A stretch of 64,000 nt of DNA from Rhizobiaceae bacterium (GTDB taxonomy: Bacteria; Pseudomonadota; Alphaproteobacteria; Rhizobiales; Rhizobiaceae): NCBI GenBank assembly GCA_029212415.1, contig JARGOF010000026.1, positions 1 to 64,000 of the forward strand, read 5' to 3'. The notes below the pieces were generated by a model. The model was given only the letters and a program-made list of their open reading frames with translations. It was not told the DNA's origin and searched no databases. Shown piece by piece: positions 1 through 9,043 of this stretch. Positions within the stretch are counted from its first letter, which is position 1. Every line of letters starts with the position of its first letter. Made by a program: the position numbers and the translations under genes.

Positions 1-1251
1 GGCTTCATCGGCCGCTGCGTCATCGCGTGCATGCACCCGCGCAATCATGTCTCCGGCGGCGATATAGGAGCCACGTGAGGCAAGATCGCTCAGGCCAACG
101 GCCGGGTCCACAGCGTCCTGCGGTCGTGTCCGCCCGCCACCCAGGGCAACAACGGCAAGGCCGACGCCCCGTGTATCGATCACATCAACATAGCCGGAAT
201 CGCCTGCGACGATATCGCGGATAATTGGTGCTTTGGGCAAGTGGGCATCATAGCGCTCGATAAAATCCACAGGTCCTCCCAAAGAAGCAACCATTTGTCC
301 GAAACGCTCTGCCGCCTGACCCGATTCCAATGCACCACGCGCCATTTCCAGCGCGGTCTGCATGTCTTTTGCCAGGCCGGACGATAAAAGCATCTGGCCT
401 GCAAGCGCCATTGTCACCTCTTCCAGACGCCTGTCGCGATGGACGCCGGTGAGGAATTCCACGGCATTTTTGACCTCAACCGCATTGCCCGCAGCGCTGG
501 CAAGGGGCTCGTTCATATCGGTGATGATGGCCGAGGTGGACAGTCCAGCGCCATTGGCCACGGCCACAAGGCTCTCAGCCAGCTCGATGGCCGCATCAGT
601 CTCGGCCATGAAAGCGCCGTTGCCTGTCTTGACGTCCAGAACCAGCGCCTGCAAGCCGGCTGCCAGTTTTTTCGAGAGAATGGAGGCGGTGATCAGGGGA
701 ACGGATTCAACCGTCGCCGTGACATCACGAATGGCATAGAATCGTTTGTCAGCCGGTGCGAGCGAGCCGGTCTGACCAATGATGGCGCAGCCGACCTGGC
801 TGACTGTTTTTCGAAACAACGCATTTGACGGGACAACCTGATAGCCCGGTATGGCCTCCATCTTGTCTAGGGTGCCACCGGTATGGCCAAGTCCGCGCCC
901 CGAAATCATCGGAACTGCGGCGCCGCACGCAGCAACAATCGGTGCCAGCATCAGGGACACATTGTCACCGACACCGCCCGTTGAATGTTTGTCGACCACC
1001 GGCTTGTCGTCTTGCGTCGGTCCGAGTTCGGGCCAGGAGAGCACTTCGCCGGAATCGCGCATGGCCCGTGTCAGCGCCACCGCTTCAGCCCGTGACATGC
1101 CATTGAAATAAACCGCCATGGCCAGAGCCGCGACCTGCCCCTCGCTGACGCTGTCATCCGTCATGCCTCGAATGAAATCTGAAATCTCGCCGTCAGACAG
1201 CGGATTGCCATCTCTTTTCTTGCGAATGATTTCCTGGGGTAACAGACCCAT
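1..1251 (-). CDS. deoA: Thymidine phosphorylase, 3' end outside the window
   Basis: This cytosolic enzyme splits thymidine or deoxyuridine with phosphate into the base and deoxyribose-1-phosphate. The visible 417 codons show the phosphate-binding KHSTGGVGD segment at residues 88-96 and the pyrimidine nucleoside phosphorylase signature [14 protein letters not shown] at 117-130. The family is about 440 residues long, so only the last two dozen or so residues lie beyond the left edge; the frame is open to base 1. The ATG at 1251 follows an AGGAGG about 6 bases upstream. It is the last visible gene of a nucleoside uptake and salvage operon and starts 11 bases after the punA stop. The family assignment is firm; substrate preference (thymidine versus uridine) is inferred from the DeoA-like sequence. 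Confidence 0.95.
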   Translation of the reverse strand, partial: MGLLPQEIIRKKRDGNPLSDGEISDFIRGMTDDSVSEGQVAALAMAVYFNGMSRAEAVALTRAMRDSGEVLSWPELGPTQDDKPVVDKHSTGGVGDNVSLMLAPIVAACGAAVPMISGRGLGHTGGTLDKMEAIPGYQVVPSNALFRKTVSQVGCAIIGQTGSLAPADKRFYAIRDVTATVESVPLITASILSKKLAAGLQALVLDVKTGNGAFMAETDAAIELAESLVAVANGAGLSTSAIITDMNEPLASAAGNAVEVKNAVEFLTGVHRDRRLEEVTMALAGQMLLSSGLAKDMQTALEMARGALESGQAAERFGQMVASLGGPVDFIERYDAHLPKAPIIRDIVAGDSGYVDVIDTRGVGLAVVALGGGRTRPQDAVDPAVGLSDLASRGSYIAAGDMIARVHARDDAAADEA

Positions 1252-1262
1252 TGAGCGCCTCC

Positions 1263-2054
1263 TCAGCCCGCAAGCATTTGCCGCAGGACGGCGGCCAGAC
1301 GCTGGCCACCAATGGGCGCCATATCCTTGGTTTCCTGATGCGAGAGTTCGCCGCCACTCATGCCGGCTGCCAGATTGGTCACCACCGAGGCTGCAGCAAC
1401 CCTGAGGCCCAGAAAGCGCGCCAGAATCACTTCGGGTACGGTCGACATGCCCACCGCATCGGCGCCGAATACGCGGGCCATTTTGATTTCTGCCGGTGTT
1501 TCAAAACTCGGGCCGGAAAACCACATGTAAACACCGCTGTGCAGCGTCACACCGGCCTTTTGCGCTGCTGCGCGCATCTGATCGGCCATTTCTTCATCAT
1601 AGGCGTTGGTCAAACCAACAAACCGCCTGTCGCTGGGTTCGCCAAAGAGCGGGTTTGAGCCTGAAAAATTGATATGGTCACTGATCTGCATGACCGATCC
1701 AGGAGGCATATCCTCGCGCAGCGATCCGGCTGCATTGGTCAGGATCAACCGTTTGACACCCAGACCATGCAGGGCTTCAAGCGGTGCACGCATGACAGAG
1801 GCATCGCCGTTTTCATAATAATGCGCACGCCCCGACAGCATCAGGATCGGTGTCTTGTCCCAGGTGCCGGCAACAACCTTGGCTGCATGTCCCGAAACAC
1901 CGCTGTGCGGAAAGCCTTCAAGCTCCTCATAGGGAATATGCACCGCATCGTGCAATTCATCGACCAGCGAGCCGAGGCCGGATCCGAGGACAATGGCTGT
2001 TTGCGGCAACAGCCCATTGAGCCGTTCAACCAGGACTGATGTGGCAGGATTCAT
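1263..2054 (-). CDS. punA: Purine nucleoside phosphorylase (trimeric class)
   Basis: The enzyme phosphorolyses inosine and guanosine or their deoxy forms to base plus (deoxy)ribose-1-phosphate. The 263-residue length and sequence fit the trimeric PNP/MTAP superfamily rather than the hexameric DeoD type. Visible features are the phosphate loop GSGLG at residues 24-28, GRAHYYE at 75-81, LTNAAGS at 105-111 and the later VGMSTVPE segment that in this family precedes the base-binding region. The ATG overlaps the cytidine deaminase stop by an ATGA, so the two are translationally coupled. Placement between cdd and deoA supports a role in using imported nucleosides as carbon or nitrogen source. Guanosine/inosine rather than methylthioadenosine as substrate is inferred from this context. 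Confidence 0.94.
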   Translation of the reverse strand: MNPATSVLVERLNGLLPQTAIVLGSGLGSLVDELHDAVHIPYEELEGFPHSGVSGHAAKVVAGTWDKTPILMLSGRAHYYENGDASVMRAPLEALHGLGVKRLILTNAAGSLREDMPPGSVMQISDHINFSGSNPLFGEPSDRRFVGLTNAYDEEMADQMRAAAQKAGVTLHSGVYMWFSGPSFETPAEIKMARVFGADAVGMSTVPEVILARFLGLRVAAASVVTNLAAGMSGGELSHQETKDMAPIGGQRLAAVLRQMLAG

Positions 2055-2443
2055 CTCAGGGCCGCCGATTCAAATGCATAGGGAAGAAGTTCACCGATTG
2101 TCACGGTTTTGACCACGCCCTGCATGTCGCACAGATGAACCTTTACATCAGCATCGGCGAATTCCGCCAGCCGCTGGCGACATCCACCACAGGGTGTGCA
2201 GGCAACCATTTTCTCGGCAATGACGGCCACCTCCAGAATGCGCAAACCGCCCGCCATGATCATGTGACCGATCGCCGTGGTTTCGGCACACCAGCCTTCG
2301 GGAAAGGAGATTATTTCGATATTGGCGCCGGCATGGATGCGCCCATCGTCGCTGCGCAGAGCCGCGCCAACGGGAAACTTTGAATAGGGCGCATGGCAGC
2401 GGGCCATGGCATCGCGCGCCGCTTCGAAAAGTTCATGAGACAT
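2051..2443 (-). CDS. cdd: Cytidine deaminase (small homotetrameric type)
   Basis: It hydrolyses cytidine and deoxycytidine to uridine and deoxyuridine, feeding the downstream phosphorylases. The 130-residue length is that of the tetrameric family. The zinc site is complete: CAE at residues 52-54, with Glu54 as the proton shuttle, and PCGGCRQ at 84-90 supplying the other two cysteines. The ATG at 2443 lies just after the stop of the upstream permease, and its own stop overlaps the punA start. Position inside a nucleoside importer operon makes a salvage function secure. Nothing unusual is seen in the catalytic residues. Confidence 0.95.
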   Translation of the reverse strand: MSHELFEAARDAMARCHAPYSKFPVGAALRSDDGRIHAGANIEIISFPEGWCAETTAIGHMIMAGGLRILEVAVIAEKMVACTPCGGCRQRLAEFADADVKVHLCDMQGVVKTVTIGELLPYAFESAALR

Positions 2444-2452
2444 TGCTTCGTC

Positions 2453-3424
2453 CTATCGTTCTTTCACATAAGGCACGCCACCGGCCTTTGGCGGTATTGC
2501 CTTGCCGATAAATCCGGCAAGCAGGATAACGGTCAATATATAGGGAAGCGCCTGCATGAACTGCACCGGAACTTCGCCAATCAGCGGCAGGGGTCTTCCC
2601 TGCATCAGGATGGCGAGGGCATCAAGAAAACCGAACAGCAAACAGGCCAGCATGACATTGACCGGCTTCCATTTGGCAAAGATCAGCGCGGCCAGAGCGA
2701 TGAAGCCCTTGCCGGCGGTCATGCCTTTGACAAATCCGGCTGCAACCGCCATCGACAGATAGGCACCGGCAAAACCACACAGGATACCGCAGCAGATAAC
2801 AGCCAGATAGCGCATTCTAGTCACTGATATGCCCGCCGTATCGACAGCACCGGGATTTTCCCCCACCGCCCGCAGACGCAGACCAAAGCGGGTCCGGTAC
2901 AGCACCCACCAGCTGAAGGGCACCATGGCAAATGCAAAATAGGTCAGCAGAAAATGCCCGGAAATCAAGCTGGCGTAGATGTCGCCGATATAGGGAATAT
3001 CCGCCAATGTATCGACAAAGGGCAAGGTCACTGCTTCAAACCTGCTGTCCCCACCCAATTGTGGTGTCCGCCCACCCTGGCGGAACCAGGCCTGACCGAG
3101 AATGACCGTCGCGCCGATCGCAATGAAATTGATCGCCACACCGGAAACAATCTGGTTTCCGCGCTGGGTAATGGACGCATAGCCATGCACAAGCGCCAGG
3201 CATACGGACACTGCAATGGCGGCAAGCAGACCCAGAAATGCCGAATCATAGACGGCAGCTGCCGCACCACCGGCAAAGGCGGCTGCCAGCATCTTGCCTT
3301 CCAGACCGATGTCGAAAATGCCGGCCCGCTCTGAAAAGAGACCCGCCAGGGCCGCCAGTATCAGCGGTACGGACAGGCGGATCGTGGCTTCAAGCGTGAC
3401 CAGTGCAATCTGAAAATAATCCAT
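2453..3424 (-). CDS. Nucleoside ABC transporter, inner-membrane permease 2
   Basis: This is one of two dissimilar permease subunits of a NupOPQ-type (BmpA-dependent) nucleoside importer. The 323-residue protein has the BPD_transp_2 fold with about eight to nine hydrophobic helices, and the segment GIFDIGLEGKMLAAAF near residues 35-50 is the typical start of the family (YufQ/NupQ side). It begins 4 bases after the stop of the first permease and is followed within 10 bases by cdd, so it is in the same operon. The pairing with nucleoside-cleaving enzymes, together with the family, supports nucleosides as substrate rather than simple sugars. No gene symbol is assigned because the species naming varies. 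Confidence 0.9.
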   Translation of the reverse strand: MDYFQIALVTLEATIRLSVPLILAALAGLFSERAGIFDIGLEGKMLAAAFAGGAAAAVYDSAFLGLLAAIAVSVCLALVHGYASITQRGNQIVSGVAINFIAIGATVILGQAWFRQGGRTPQLGGDSRFEAVTLPFVDTLADIPYIGDIYASLISGHFLLTYFAFAMVPFSWWVLYRTRFGLRLRAVGENPGAVDTAGISVTRMRYLAVICCGILCGFAGAYLSMAVAAGFVKGMTAGKGFIALAALIFAKWKPVNVMLACLLFGFLDALAILMQGRPLPLIGEVPVQFMQALPYILTVILLAGFIGKAIPPKAGGVPYVKER

Positions 3425-3427
3425 GAT

Positions 3428-4564
3428 CTACTCTCCCGACGTCGAAACTTCGGAGGGATTGCCCGCCCCGCGCATGGTTGCAAAAAATGCAACGAGGGCG
3501 GGTCGGAACATATTCTCCAGCGCACCGGCAAACAGAATGACCAGCCCCTGGATAATGGTGATCATGTCACGGGATATTTCCGGCATTTCGAAGGAAATCT
3601 CGGCGCCGCCCTGATAAAGAACGCCGAACAGAATGGCCGCGGGAATGATGCCCACCGGGTGCGAGCGCCCCATCAGCGCGACCGCAATGCCGACGAAGCC
3701 GGCACCGGCGACAAAATCCAGCTGCAGGCGATGCTGATCACCCATGATCGGGTTGAGCGCCATCATGCCCGCCAGGCCGCCGGAAATCAGCATGGTGATG
3801 ATGATGATCCGGGCATCCTTGATACCGGCATAGCGCGCGGCTGTCGGAGAGGCCCCCATGGTGCGGATTTCGTAGCCCAGGCGCGTACGCCATATGAGCA
3901 CCCAGACAAAAAAGGCTGCAACCAGAGCTACAATGAACGAAAGGTTGAAGGGCGCGCCACCAATATCAAATCCAAACATGGCCAGCAGCCAGTCCAACCG
4001 GGGGAGCTGCCCTCCCTCCAGGAAAGTCCGGGTCTGCGGCGCCATGGACCCCAAAGGTTTGATGACCTCCACCAGCATGTAGACCATCAGGCTGGAGGCA
4101 ATGAAATTGAACATGATCGTGGTGATCACCACGTGGCTGCCGCGTTTGGCCTGCAGGTATCCCGGAATAAAGGCCCAGGCCGCGCCAAACAGCGCGGAGG
4201 CCGTCACGGCGACAAGAAAGGTCAGGTACCAGGGAAAGATGCCGTCCAGCCACAGACAGACCAGGGCAACGCCCAGTCCGCCGATATAGGCCTGGCCCTC
4301 GCCTCCGATATTGAAGAGACCGCAATGGAAGGCAACGGAGACAGCCAATCCGGTAAAGATGAAATTGGTGGCATAATACAGCGTGAACCCCAGGCCCTCG
4401 CCATATCCGAATGCACCTTGAACCAACAGCGAAGCGGCCTTGATCGGACTCTGGCCAACGATAAGCACCACGAGGCCGGCAACAAGAAAGGCGACGGTCA
4501 GGTTGATCAGCGGGATCAGGACATATTCCACCCAGCCCGGCAGTTTTTCGTAGGGACTACTCAT
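3428..4564 (-). CDS. Nucleoside ABC transporter, inner-membrane permease 1
   Basis: The 378-residue protein is the longer permease subunit (NupP/YufP side) of the nucleoside importer. Hydrophobic segments run through most of its length, and the stretch FNIGGEGQAYIGGLG near residues 85-100 is typical of this subunit. Its ATG overlaps the stop codon of the ATPase gene as ATGA, implying translational coupling and fixed stoichiometry. With the second permease it should form the membrane channel driven by the duplicated ATPase encoded upstream. Confidence in the family is high; the exact transported nucleosides cannot be read from the sequence. Confidence 0.9.
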   Translation of the reverse strand: MSSPYEKLPGWVEYVLIPLINLTVAFLVAGLVVLIVGQSPIKAASLLVQGAFGYGEGLGFTLYYATNFIFTGLAVSVAFHCGLFNIGGEGQAYIGGLGVALVCLWLDGIFPWYLTFLVAVTASALFGAAWAFIPGYLQAKRGSHVVITTIMFNFIASSLMVYMLVEVIKPLGSMAPQTRTFLEGGQLPRLDWLLAMFGFDIGGAPFNLSFIVALVAAFFVWVLIWRTRLGYEIRTMGASPTAARYAGIKDARIIIITMLISGGLAGMMALNPIMGDQHRLQLDFVAGAGFVGIAVALMGRSHPVGIIPAAILFGVLYQGGAEISFEMPEISRDMITIIQGLVILFAGALENMFRPALVAFFATMRGAGNPSEVSTSGE

Positions 4565-6096
4565 TGCGCCGCCTCCTGGTCTTCTTCAACACCTGCCATC
4601 AGAAGACCCAATTCACCCTCGGTCGCTTCCGGTGTGCGCTCCCCGACAACACGTCCGGCAAACATCACCAATATGCGGTCCGACAAAGACCTGATCTCGT
4701 CGAGTTCCACCGACACCAGCAGGATGGCCTTTCCGGCATCGCGCATCTCGATGATGCGCTTGTGGATGAATTCAATGGCGCCGACATCAACACCGCGCGT
4801 TGGCTGACCGATGATCAGCACAATCGGATCGCGTTCCATTTCCCTTGCCAGTACAATTTTCTGCTGGTTGCCACCGGAAAAATTGGCGGTTTTCAGCCGG
4901 ACATCCGGCGGGCGGATATCGTATTTTTCGACGCTTCTTTGCGCGGCCTTGCGGATGTTTTCCAGATTGAGCATCGGTCCGTTGAGATATTCAGGATCAT
5001 CGTGATAACCCAGAATGGCATTTTCATTTTCTTCAAAGCTGAGAACCAGCCCCATATGGTGGCGATCTTCGGGAACATGGGCGAGACCGCGTTTGCGCAG
5101 CAGCGCCGGATCGGCCTCACCTGTTGCGCCGATGGCCTCACCATCCAGCAGGACGGTTCCCGATTCGGCGCGCCGAATACCGGTGATGGCCTCCAGCAGT
5201 TCCGACTGGCCATTGCCGGCCACACCGGCAATGCCGACGATCTCGCCGGCCCGTACGTCGAGCGAAACATTGTCCACCATGACCACGCCCCGTCCGTCGC
5301 GCACCGTCAGATTGGTCACGGCAAGCTTGACATCCGCCGGATTGGCATCGCCTTTTTCTACCTGCAGCAGCACCCGGCGCCCCACCATCAGTTCTGCCAG
5401 TTCTTCAACAGAGGTCTTGGCCGTTTCCCGTGTGGCGACGATTTCACCACGCCGCATCACCGAAACCTCGTCGGTGATGGCCATGATCTCGCGCAGCTTG
5501 TGGGTGATCAGAATGATTGTCTTTCCCTGGTCGCGCAATTGCCGAAGGATGCGAAACAGGTGATCGGCTTCCGCCGGGGTCAGCACTCCGGTCGGTTCGT
5601 CGAGAATCAGGATTTCGGCACTGCGATATAGCGCCTTGAGAATTTCAACACGCTGCTGCAGGCCGACAGGCAGTTCCTCGATCACCGCGTCGGCATCGAC
5701 GTCCAGCGCATATTCCTCTTCCAGCCGCTTCAGCTCTGCCCGGGCATTGGTGATGCCCCGGTTCAAAATGGCATTTTCCTCGGCGCCGAGCATGACATTT
5801 TCCAGAACGGTGAAATTGTCGACAAGCATGAAATGCTGGTGCACCATGCCGATGCCCGAGGCGATGGCGACATTGGGGTCACGGATGATCACCTTGCTGC
5901 CATTGACCATGATATCGCCACGGTCGGCCTGATAAAATCCATAGAGGATCGACATCATGGTGGATTTTCCGGCACCGTTTTCACCGATGATGCCGTGAAT
6001 CGTGCCCTTGCGGACAGCCAGGTTGATGTTCTTGTTGGCATGAACAGCACCGAAACTCTTGTCGATGCCCTTTAATTCGATAGCCAGGTCGTCCAT
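4561..6096 (-). CDS. Nucleoside ABC transporter, duplicated ATPase
   Basis: The 511-residue protein contains two fused ABC ATPase domains, as in NupO/YufO and the ribose-type importers. The first domain has a good Walker A, GENGAGKST at residues 38-46, and a Walker B ending ILDEPTG. The second starts with the degenerate GVAGNGQSE typical of these tandem ATPases and contains FSGGNQQKIVLARE. I chose the ATG at 6096 because the conserved N-terminus begins there; a TTG 21 bases upstream would add a poor extension. It heads the operon that continues through both permeases to cdd, punA and deoA. The BmpA-type binding protein usually found at the head of such operons is not next to it. Confidence 0.9.
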   Translation of the reverse strand: MDDLAIELKGIDKSFGAVHANKNINLAVRKGTIHGIIGENGAGKSTMMSILYGFYQADRGDIMVNGSKVIIRDPNVAIASGIGMVHQHFMLVDNFTVLENVMLGAEENAILNRGITNARAELKRLEEEYALDVDADAVIEELPVGLQQRVEILKALYRSAEILILDEPTGVLTPAEADHLFRILRQLRDQGKTIILITHKLREIMAITDEVSVMRRGEIVATRETAKTSVEELAELMVGRRVLLQVEKGDANPADVKLAVTNLTVRDGRGVVMVDNVSLDVRAGEIVGIAGVAGNGQSELLEAITGIRRAESGTVLLDGEAIGATGEADPALLRKRGLAHVPEDRHHMGLVLSFEENENAILGYHDDPEYLNGPMLNLENIRKAAQRSVEKYDIRPPDVRLKTANFSGGNQQKIVLAREMERDPIVLIIGQPTRGVDVGAIEFIHKRIIEMRDAGKAILLVSVELDEIRSLSDRILVMFAGRVVGERTPEATEGELGLLMAGVEEDQEAAQ

Positions 6097-6435
6097 GCGC
6101 CATCCATTTTTGATCAATTGGTACAGGCTTTGACCTTATTCATCTGATTGGCGCGACACCAGCCCAAACCGGCTGTTTTTTCACAGACCCATTGTTTCCG
6201 CGCCTGTTCCATGTTGATAAGAGTGAATTGTGCGTTGGCCGGAGCAAGACATGAGCGCCTTTTCCTTTCCTTCCAGACCTTGGATTTATGTCCCGTCAGG
6301 GGCGAGCGATGATCCTGCCGGCTACGTGCGATCCGGTGAGCATGACAATCGCGCGCGGGTCGCCCGCAAGGCCAACAATCATCGCTTGCCGAAAATGGCC
6401 TGCGCCGTCCTGAAACAAACCCGCATGGTGATACA
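6097..6435. other. Divergent intergenic region, no convincing gene
   Basis: This 339-base gap separates the leftward nucleoside operon from the rightward thioesterase gene, so it should carry both promoters. Short open frames exist on both strands (for example 6251-6439 on plus and a frame ending at 6114 on minus), but neither has a clear ribosome binding site, a recognisable domain or a signal peptide. No clear hairpin terminator or strong operator palindrome was found by eye. Confidence 0.5.
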
Positions 6436-6870
6436 ATGACCCGTCCCACACCCAATCTGCGTGACAGCTACAAGCTGTTTCGACCCCTGCAGACCCGCTG
6501 GGCCGACAATGACATCTATGGCCATATGAACAATGTGGTCCATTATGCGCTGTTCGACACGGCGATCAATGGCTGGCTGGTCGAAGCCGGCCTTCTGGAC
6601 CTGCATCATGGTTCGACGATCGGCCTGGTGGTGGAAACCGGATGCCACTATTTCGCGGAGCTGGCCTTCCCCGACACAATAGAGGCTGGTATCGGTGTTG
6701 AACGGATCGGCACGTCATCCGTGGTTTATCAGATTGCCCTGTTTCGCGGCGATGATGAACAGGCGGCGGCACAGGGTCGTTTCGTGCATGTCTATGTGGA
6801 TCGCCAGACACGGCGTCCGCAACCGCTGGGAGCAGACTGGCGCGCAGTTCTGGAAGGCCAATTGTCATGA
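6436..6870 (+). CDS. Acyl-CoA thioesterase, 4HBT hotdog fold
   Basis: The 144-residue protein is a single hotdog-fold 4-hydroxybenzoyl-CoA thioesterase/YbgC-FadM type enzyme that hydrolyses acyl-CoA thioesters in the cytosol. The diagnostic motif RWADNDIYGHMNN lies at residues 21-33, with Asp26 in the position of the catalytic aspartate. The stop overlaps the start of slyX, so the two are co-transcribed. The true acyl substrate is not indicated by the context. A small possible frame just upstream ends within the ATG, but I do not count it as a gene. Confidence 0.85.
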   Translation: MTRPTPNLRDSYKLFRPLQTRWADNDIYGHMNNVVHYALFDTAINGWLVEAGLLDLHHGSTIGLVVETGCHYFAELAFPDTIEAGIGVERIGTSSVVYQIALFRGDDEQAAAQGRFVHVYVDRQTRRPQPLGADWRAVLEGQLS

Positions 6871-7088
6871 CAAACACCGCAGAAGTATCCGAAGAACGGA
6901 TCGCCAGACTCGAAGAGCATGTGGCGCATCAGGCCCACACGATCGAGGAACTGTCGGATCAATTGAGCGATCAGTGGAAACAGGTCAGCAACCTGCAGAA
7001 CAAATACGAGCAATTGGTCCAGCGGCTTCTGGCATTTGAAGAACAGAGCCATGATGCACCGGCCGATACACGACCGCCCCATTATTGA
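6867..7088 (+). CDS. slyX: SlyX family small coiled-coil protein
   Basis: The 73-residue, strongly charged protein is predicted to be one long coiled coil: heptad-like ERIARLEEHVAHQAHTIEE at residues 10-28 continues through QVSNLQNKYEQL. It ends in the conserved PPHY tail of SlyX proteins. The family is widespread in Proteobacteria and its role is not established. The ATG overlaps the thioesterase stop (TCATGA), so it is translationally coupled to that gene. Assignment to the family is strong because both the coil and the C-terminal tetrapeptide are present. Confidence 0.9.
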   Translation: MTNTAEVSEERIARLEEHVAHQAHTIEELSDQLSDQWKQVSNLQNKYEQLVQRLLAFEEQSHDAPADTRPPHY

Positions 7089-7142
7089 GCTGCCGCATTA
7101 CTGAACACCCCACTGTCGAGCGATGCCATTCAGAGAACCAAA

Positions 7143-8267
7143 ATGACAGAATTTTCCGGATTTACCCCACTCGTTCAATCCCTTCCTGCCTCCATTCCCT
7201 TTGTCGGTCCGGAGACGCAGGAACGTGCCTCCGGCAAGGTCTTTCGGGCTCGCGTCGGGGCCAATGAAAGTGGCTTTGGCCCCGCACCCTCGGTCAAACA
7301 GGCGATGCGTGAAGGCGCGGAGGATGTGTGGAAATATTGCGATCCGGAAAATCACGATCTGCGCCAGGCGCTGGCAAACCATCTTGCACTGGCGCCGGAT
7401 CAGATTGTCGTGGGAGAGGGTATTGATGGGCTGCTGGGGCTCATTGTACGCCAGATCGTCACACAGGATACGCCCGTTGTGACATCGTTGGGCGCCTATC
7501 CGACCTTCAATTATCATGTCGCCGGCTTTGGTGGTCGCCTGGTAACGGTGCCCTATCGCGACGACAGGGAAGATCTCGATGCGCTGCTTGCAGCCGTAAA
7601 ACGCGAGGGTGCGCCGCTGGTCTATCTTGCCAATCCGGATAATCCGATGGGCACATGGAACACCAGCGCGGACATTGTCTCCTTTGCACAGGCGTTGCCG
7701 GAACAGACGCTTCTGGTGCTGGATGAAGCCTATGGCGAAATGGCGCCCGACGGGATCATTCCAGCCTCCAACGCATTGCTGGATAATTCCAATATCCTGC
7801 GCATGCGGACGTTTTCCAAGGCTTACGGGCTGGCGGGCCTGCGTTGCGGTTATGCCTTTGGACGTACCGGCACCATTGCCTCCTTTGACAAGGTGCGCAA
7901 TCATTTCGGCGTCAACAAGATGGCGCAGATCGCGGCGCTGGCTGCACTGCAAGACCAGGACTACCTGAGAGCGGTGTGCGACAGGATCAAAGCCTCACGC
8001 CAGCGCATTGAAGAGATTGCGTTGAACAACAATCTGCAGCCGCTGCAATCGGCCACCAATTTTGTGACATTGGATTGCGGCCGTGACGCCGGATTTGCAA
8101 AACATCTGCTGGAAGCACTGGGTCAGCGCGGCATCTTTGTTCGCATGCCCGGCGTTGCGCCGCTCAATCGCTGTATCAGAATCAGCACCGGCCCTGATGA
8201 GGCACTCGACATTCTGCAAGAGGAACTGCCCGAAGCGATCAAGACAGCGGATGCCGCGGGTACATAA
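7143..8267 (+). CDS. HisC-like PLP aminotransferase
   Basis: The 374-residue protein is a fold-type I, class I/II aminotransferase close to histidinol-phosphate aminotransferases. Visible are ANESGFGPAP near residues 40-49, NPDNPMGT at 164-171, DEAYGE at 194-199 (Asp194 pairs with the PLP ring nitrogen) and TFSKAYGLAGLRCGYA with the Schiff-base Lys226. In true HisC the same layout is used, but no other histidine gene is nearby, and rhizobial genomes carry several HisC paralogues acting on phenylalanine, tyrosine or phosphonate substrates. I therefore call it HisC-like rather than hisC. It ends 20 bases from the convergent GntR gene. Confidence 0.88.
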   Translation: MTEFSGFTPLVQSLPASIPFVGPETQERASGKVFRARVGANESGFGPAPSVKQAMREGAEDVWKYCDPENHDLRQALANHLALAPDQIVVGEGIDGLLGLIVRQIVTQDTPVVTSLGAYPTFNYHVAGFGGRLVTVPYRDDREDLDALLAAVKREGAPLVYLANPDNPMGTWNTSADIVSFAQALPEQTLLVLDEAYGEMAPDGIIPASNALLDNSNILRMRTFSKAYGLAGLRCGYAFGRTGTIASFDKVRNHFGVNKMAQIAALAALQDQDYLRAVCDRIKASRQRIEEIALNNNLQPLQSATNFVTLDCGRDAGFAKHLLEALGQRGIFVRMPGVAPLNRCIRISTGPDEALDILQEELPEAIKTADAAGT

Positions 8268-8287
8268 AGCCTCGATCCCCTTGGGAC

Positions 8288-9016
8288 TTATGACCCGGCA
8301 TCCGTATCATAGGCAAAAACACGTTCGCGCCCGCGCACGATGACATGGCTCATGGCCGCGGCGGCTGCAACTTCGTCCCGGGCGTCAATCATATCGACAA
8401 TATGTTTGTGCGATGAAACCACTTCGGTCATGCGATCCCCGGCCTTTGGCGGAGAACTCAGCCGGAAGACACCGACCAGCGCGGCCTCGATGAGACTGCC
8501 GACGGAATTCATGAACGGGTTTTTCGATGCCGACAGCAATTTGAGGTGGAATTCGAGGTCCATCACGGCAAGTTCGTGCGCCGTGGTTGCCTCATTCATA
8601 TCCTCCACGAGAGAATAGAGTTCCAGAATGTCTTTACGTGTCGCATTCTTTGCTGCCAAACGCGCTGCGGCCGGTTCAATGGCTTGCCTCATCTCGGTGA
8701 GATGATTCATGAATTCCTCGGTGATGCCACGCTGAAAGTACCAGGTCAGAACATCGGCATCGAATAGATTCCAACTGCTTTCCTCGGTCACGCGTGTTCC
8801 GATGCCGGCACGGGGCGCAATCAGGCCCTTCGCCGAAAGGGTTTTCATCGCCTCGCGCAGTACGGTTCGCGATACCTGGAATTTCTCGGCAAGCTCGCCG
8901 TCTCCCGGCAGCAATGTGCCGACCGAATAGGTGCCGGCGACGATCTTCTGCCCCAGTTCGTGGACCACAAGGGCATGGCTGTTGCGTTGAATATCGCGGC
9001 GGATGGGCTTCCTCAT
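8288..9016 (-). CDS. FadR-subfamily GntR transcriptional regulator
   Basis: The 242-residue repressor has an N-terminal winged helix of about 70 residues (helix-turn-helix AEKFQVSRTVLREAMKTL, residues near 40-57) and a C-terminal all-helical FCD ligand domain. The FCD metal-site pattern is visible as the Asp in DLEFHLKLL and histidines in FHLKL, SHKHIVDM and MSHVIV. The ATG at 9016 has a GGA-rich stretch close upstream; a GTG at 9025 is the alternative. It is the last gene of the sugar importer operon and probably senses a sugar or sugar acid and represses the promoter near 13.8 kb, where a matching palindrome is present. That link is inference. Confidence 0.9.
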   Translation of the reverse strand: MRKPIRRDIQRNSHALVVHELGQKIVAGTYSVGTLLPGDGELAEKFQVSRTVLREAMKTLSAKGLIAPRAGIGTRVTEESSWNLFDADVLTWYFQRGITEEFMNHLTEMRQAIEPAAARLAAKNATRKDILELYSLVEDMNEATTAHELAVMDLEFHLKLLSASKNPFMNSVGSLIEAALVGVFRLSSPPKAGDRMTEVVSSHKHIVDMIDARDEVAAAAAMSHVIVRGRERVFAYDTDAGS

Positions 9017-9043
9017 GGTTTCCACGTTGCTAAGCGCATGGTC

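Noticed and set aside
3659-4807. Long plus-strand open frame opposite the nucleoside permease and ATPase genes
   Set aside because: Composition is a Gln/Asp/His/Arg-rich shadow of the genuine minus-strand membrane protein genes, with no domain or ribosome binding site.
6251-6439. Small plus-strand open frame ending at the thioesterase start
   Set aside because: No ribosome binding site, no recognisable domain and ends within the next ATG; left as unsupported in the intergenic entry.
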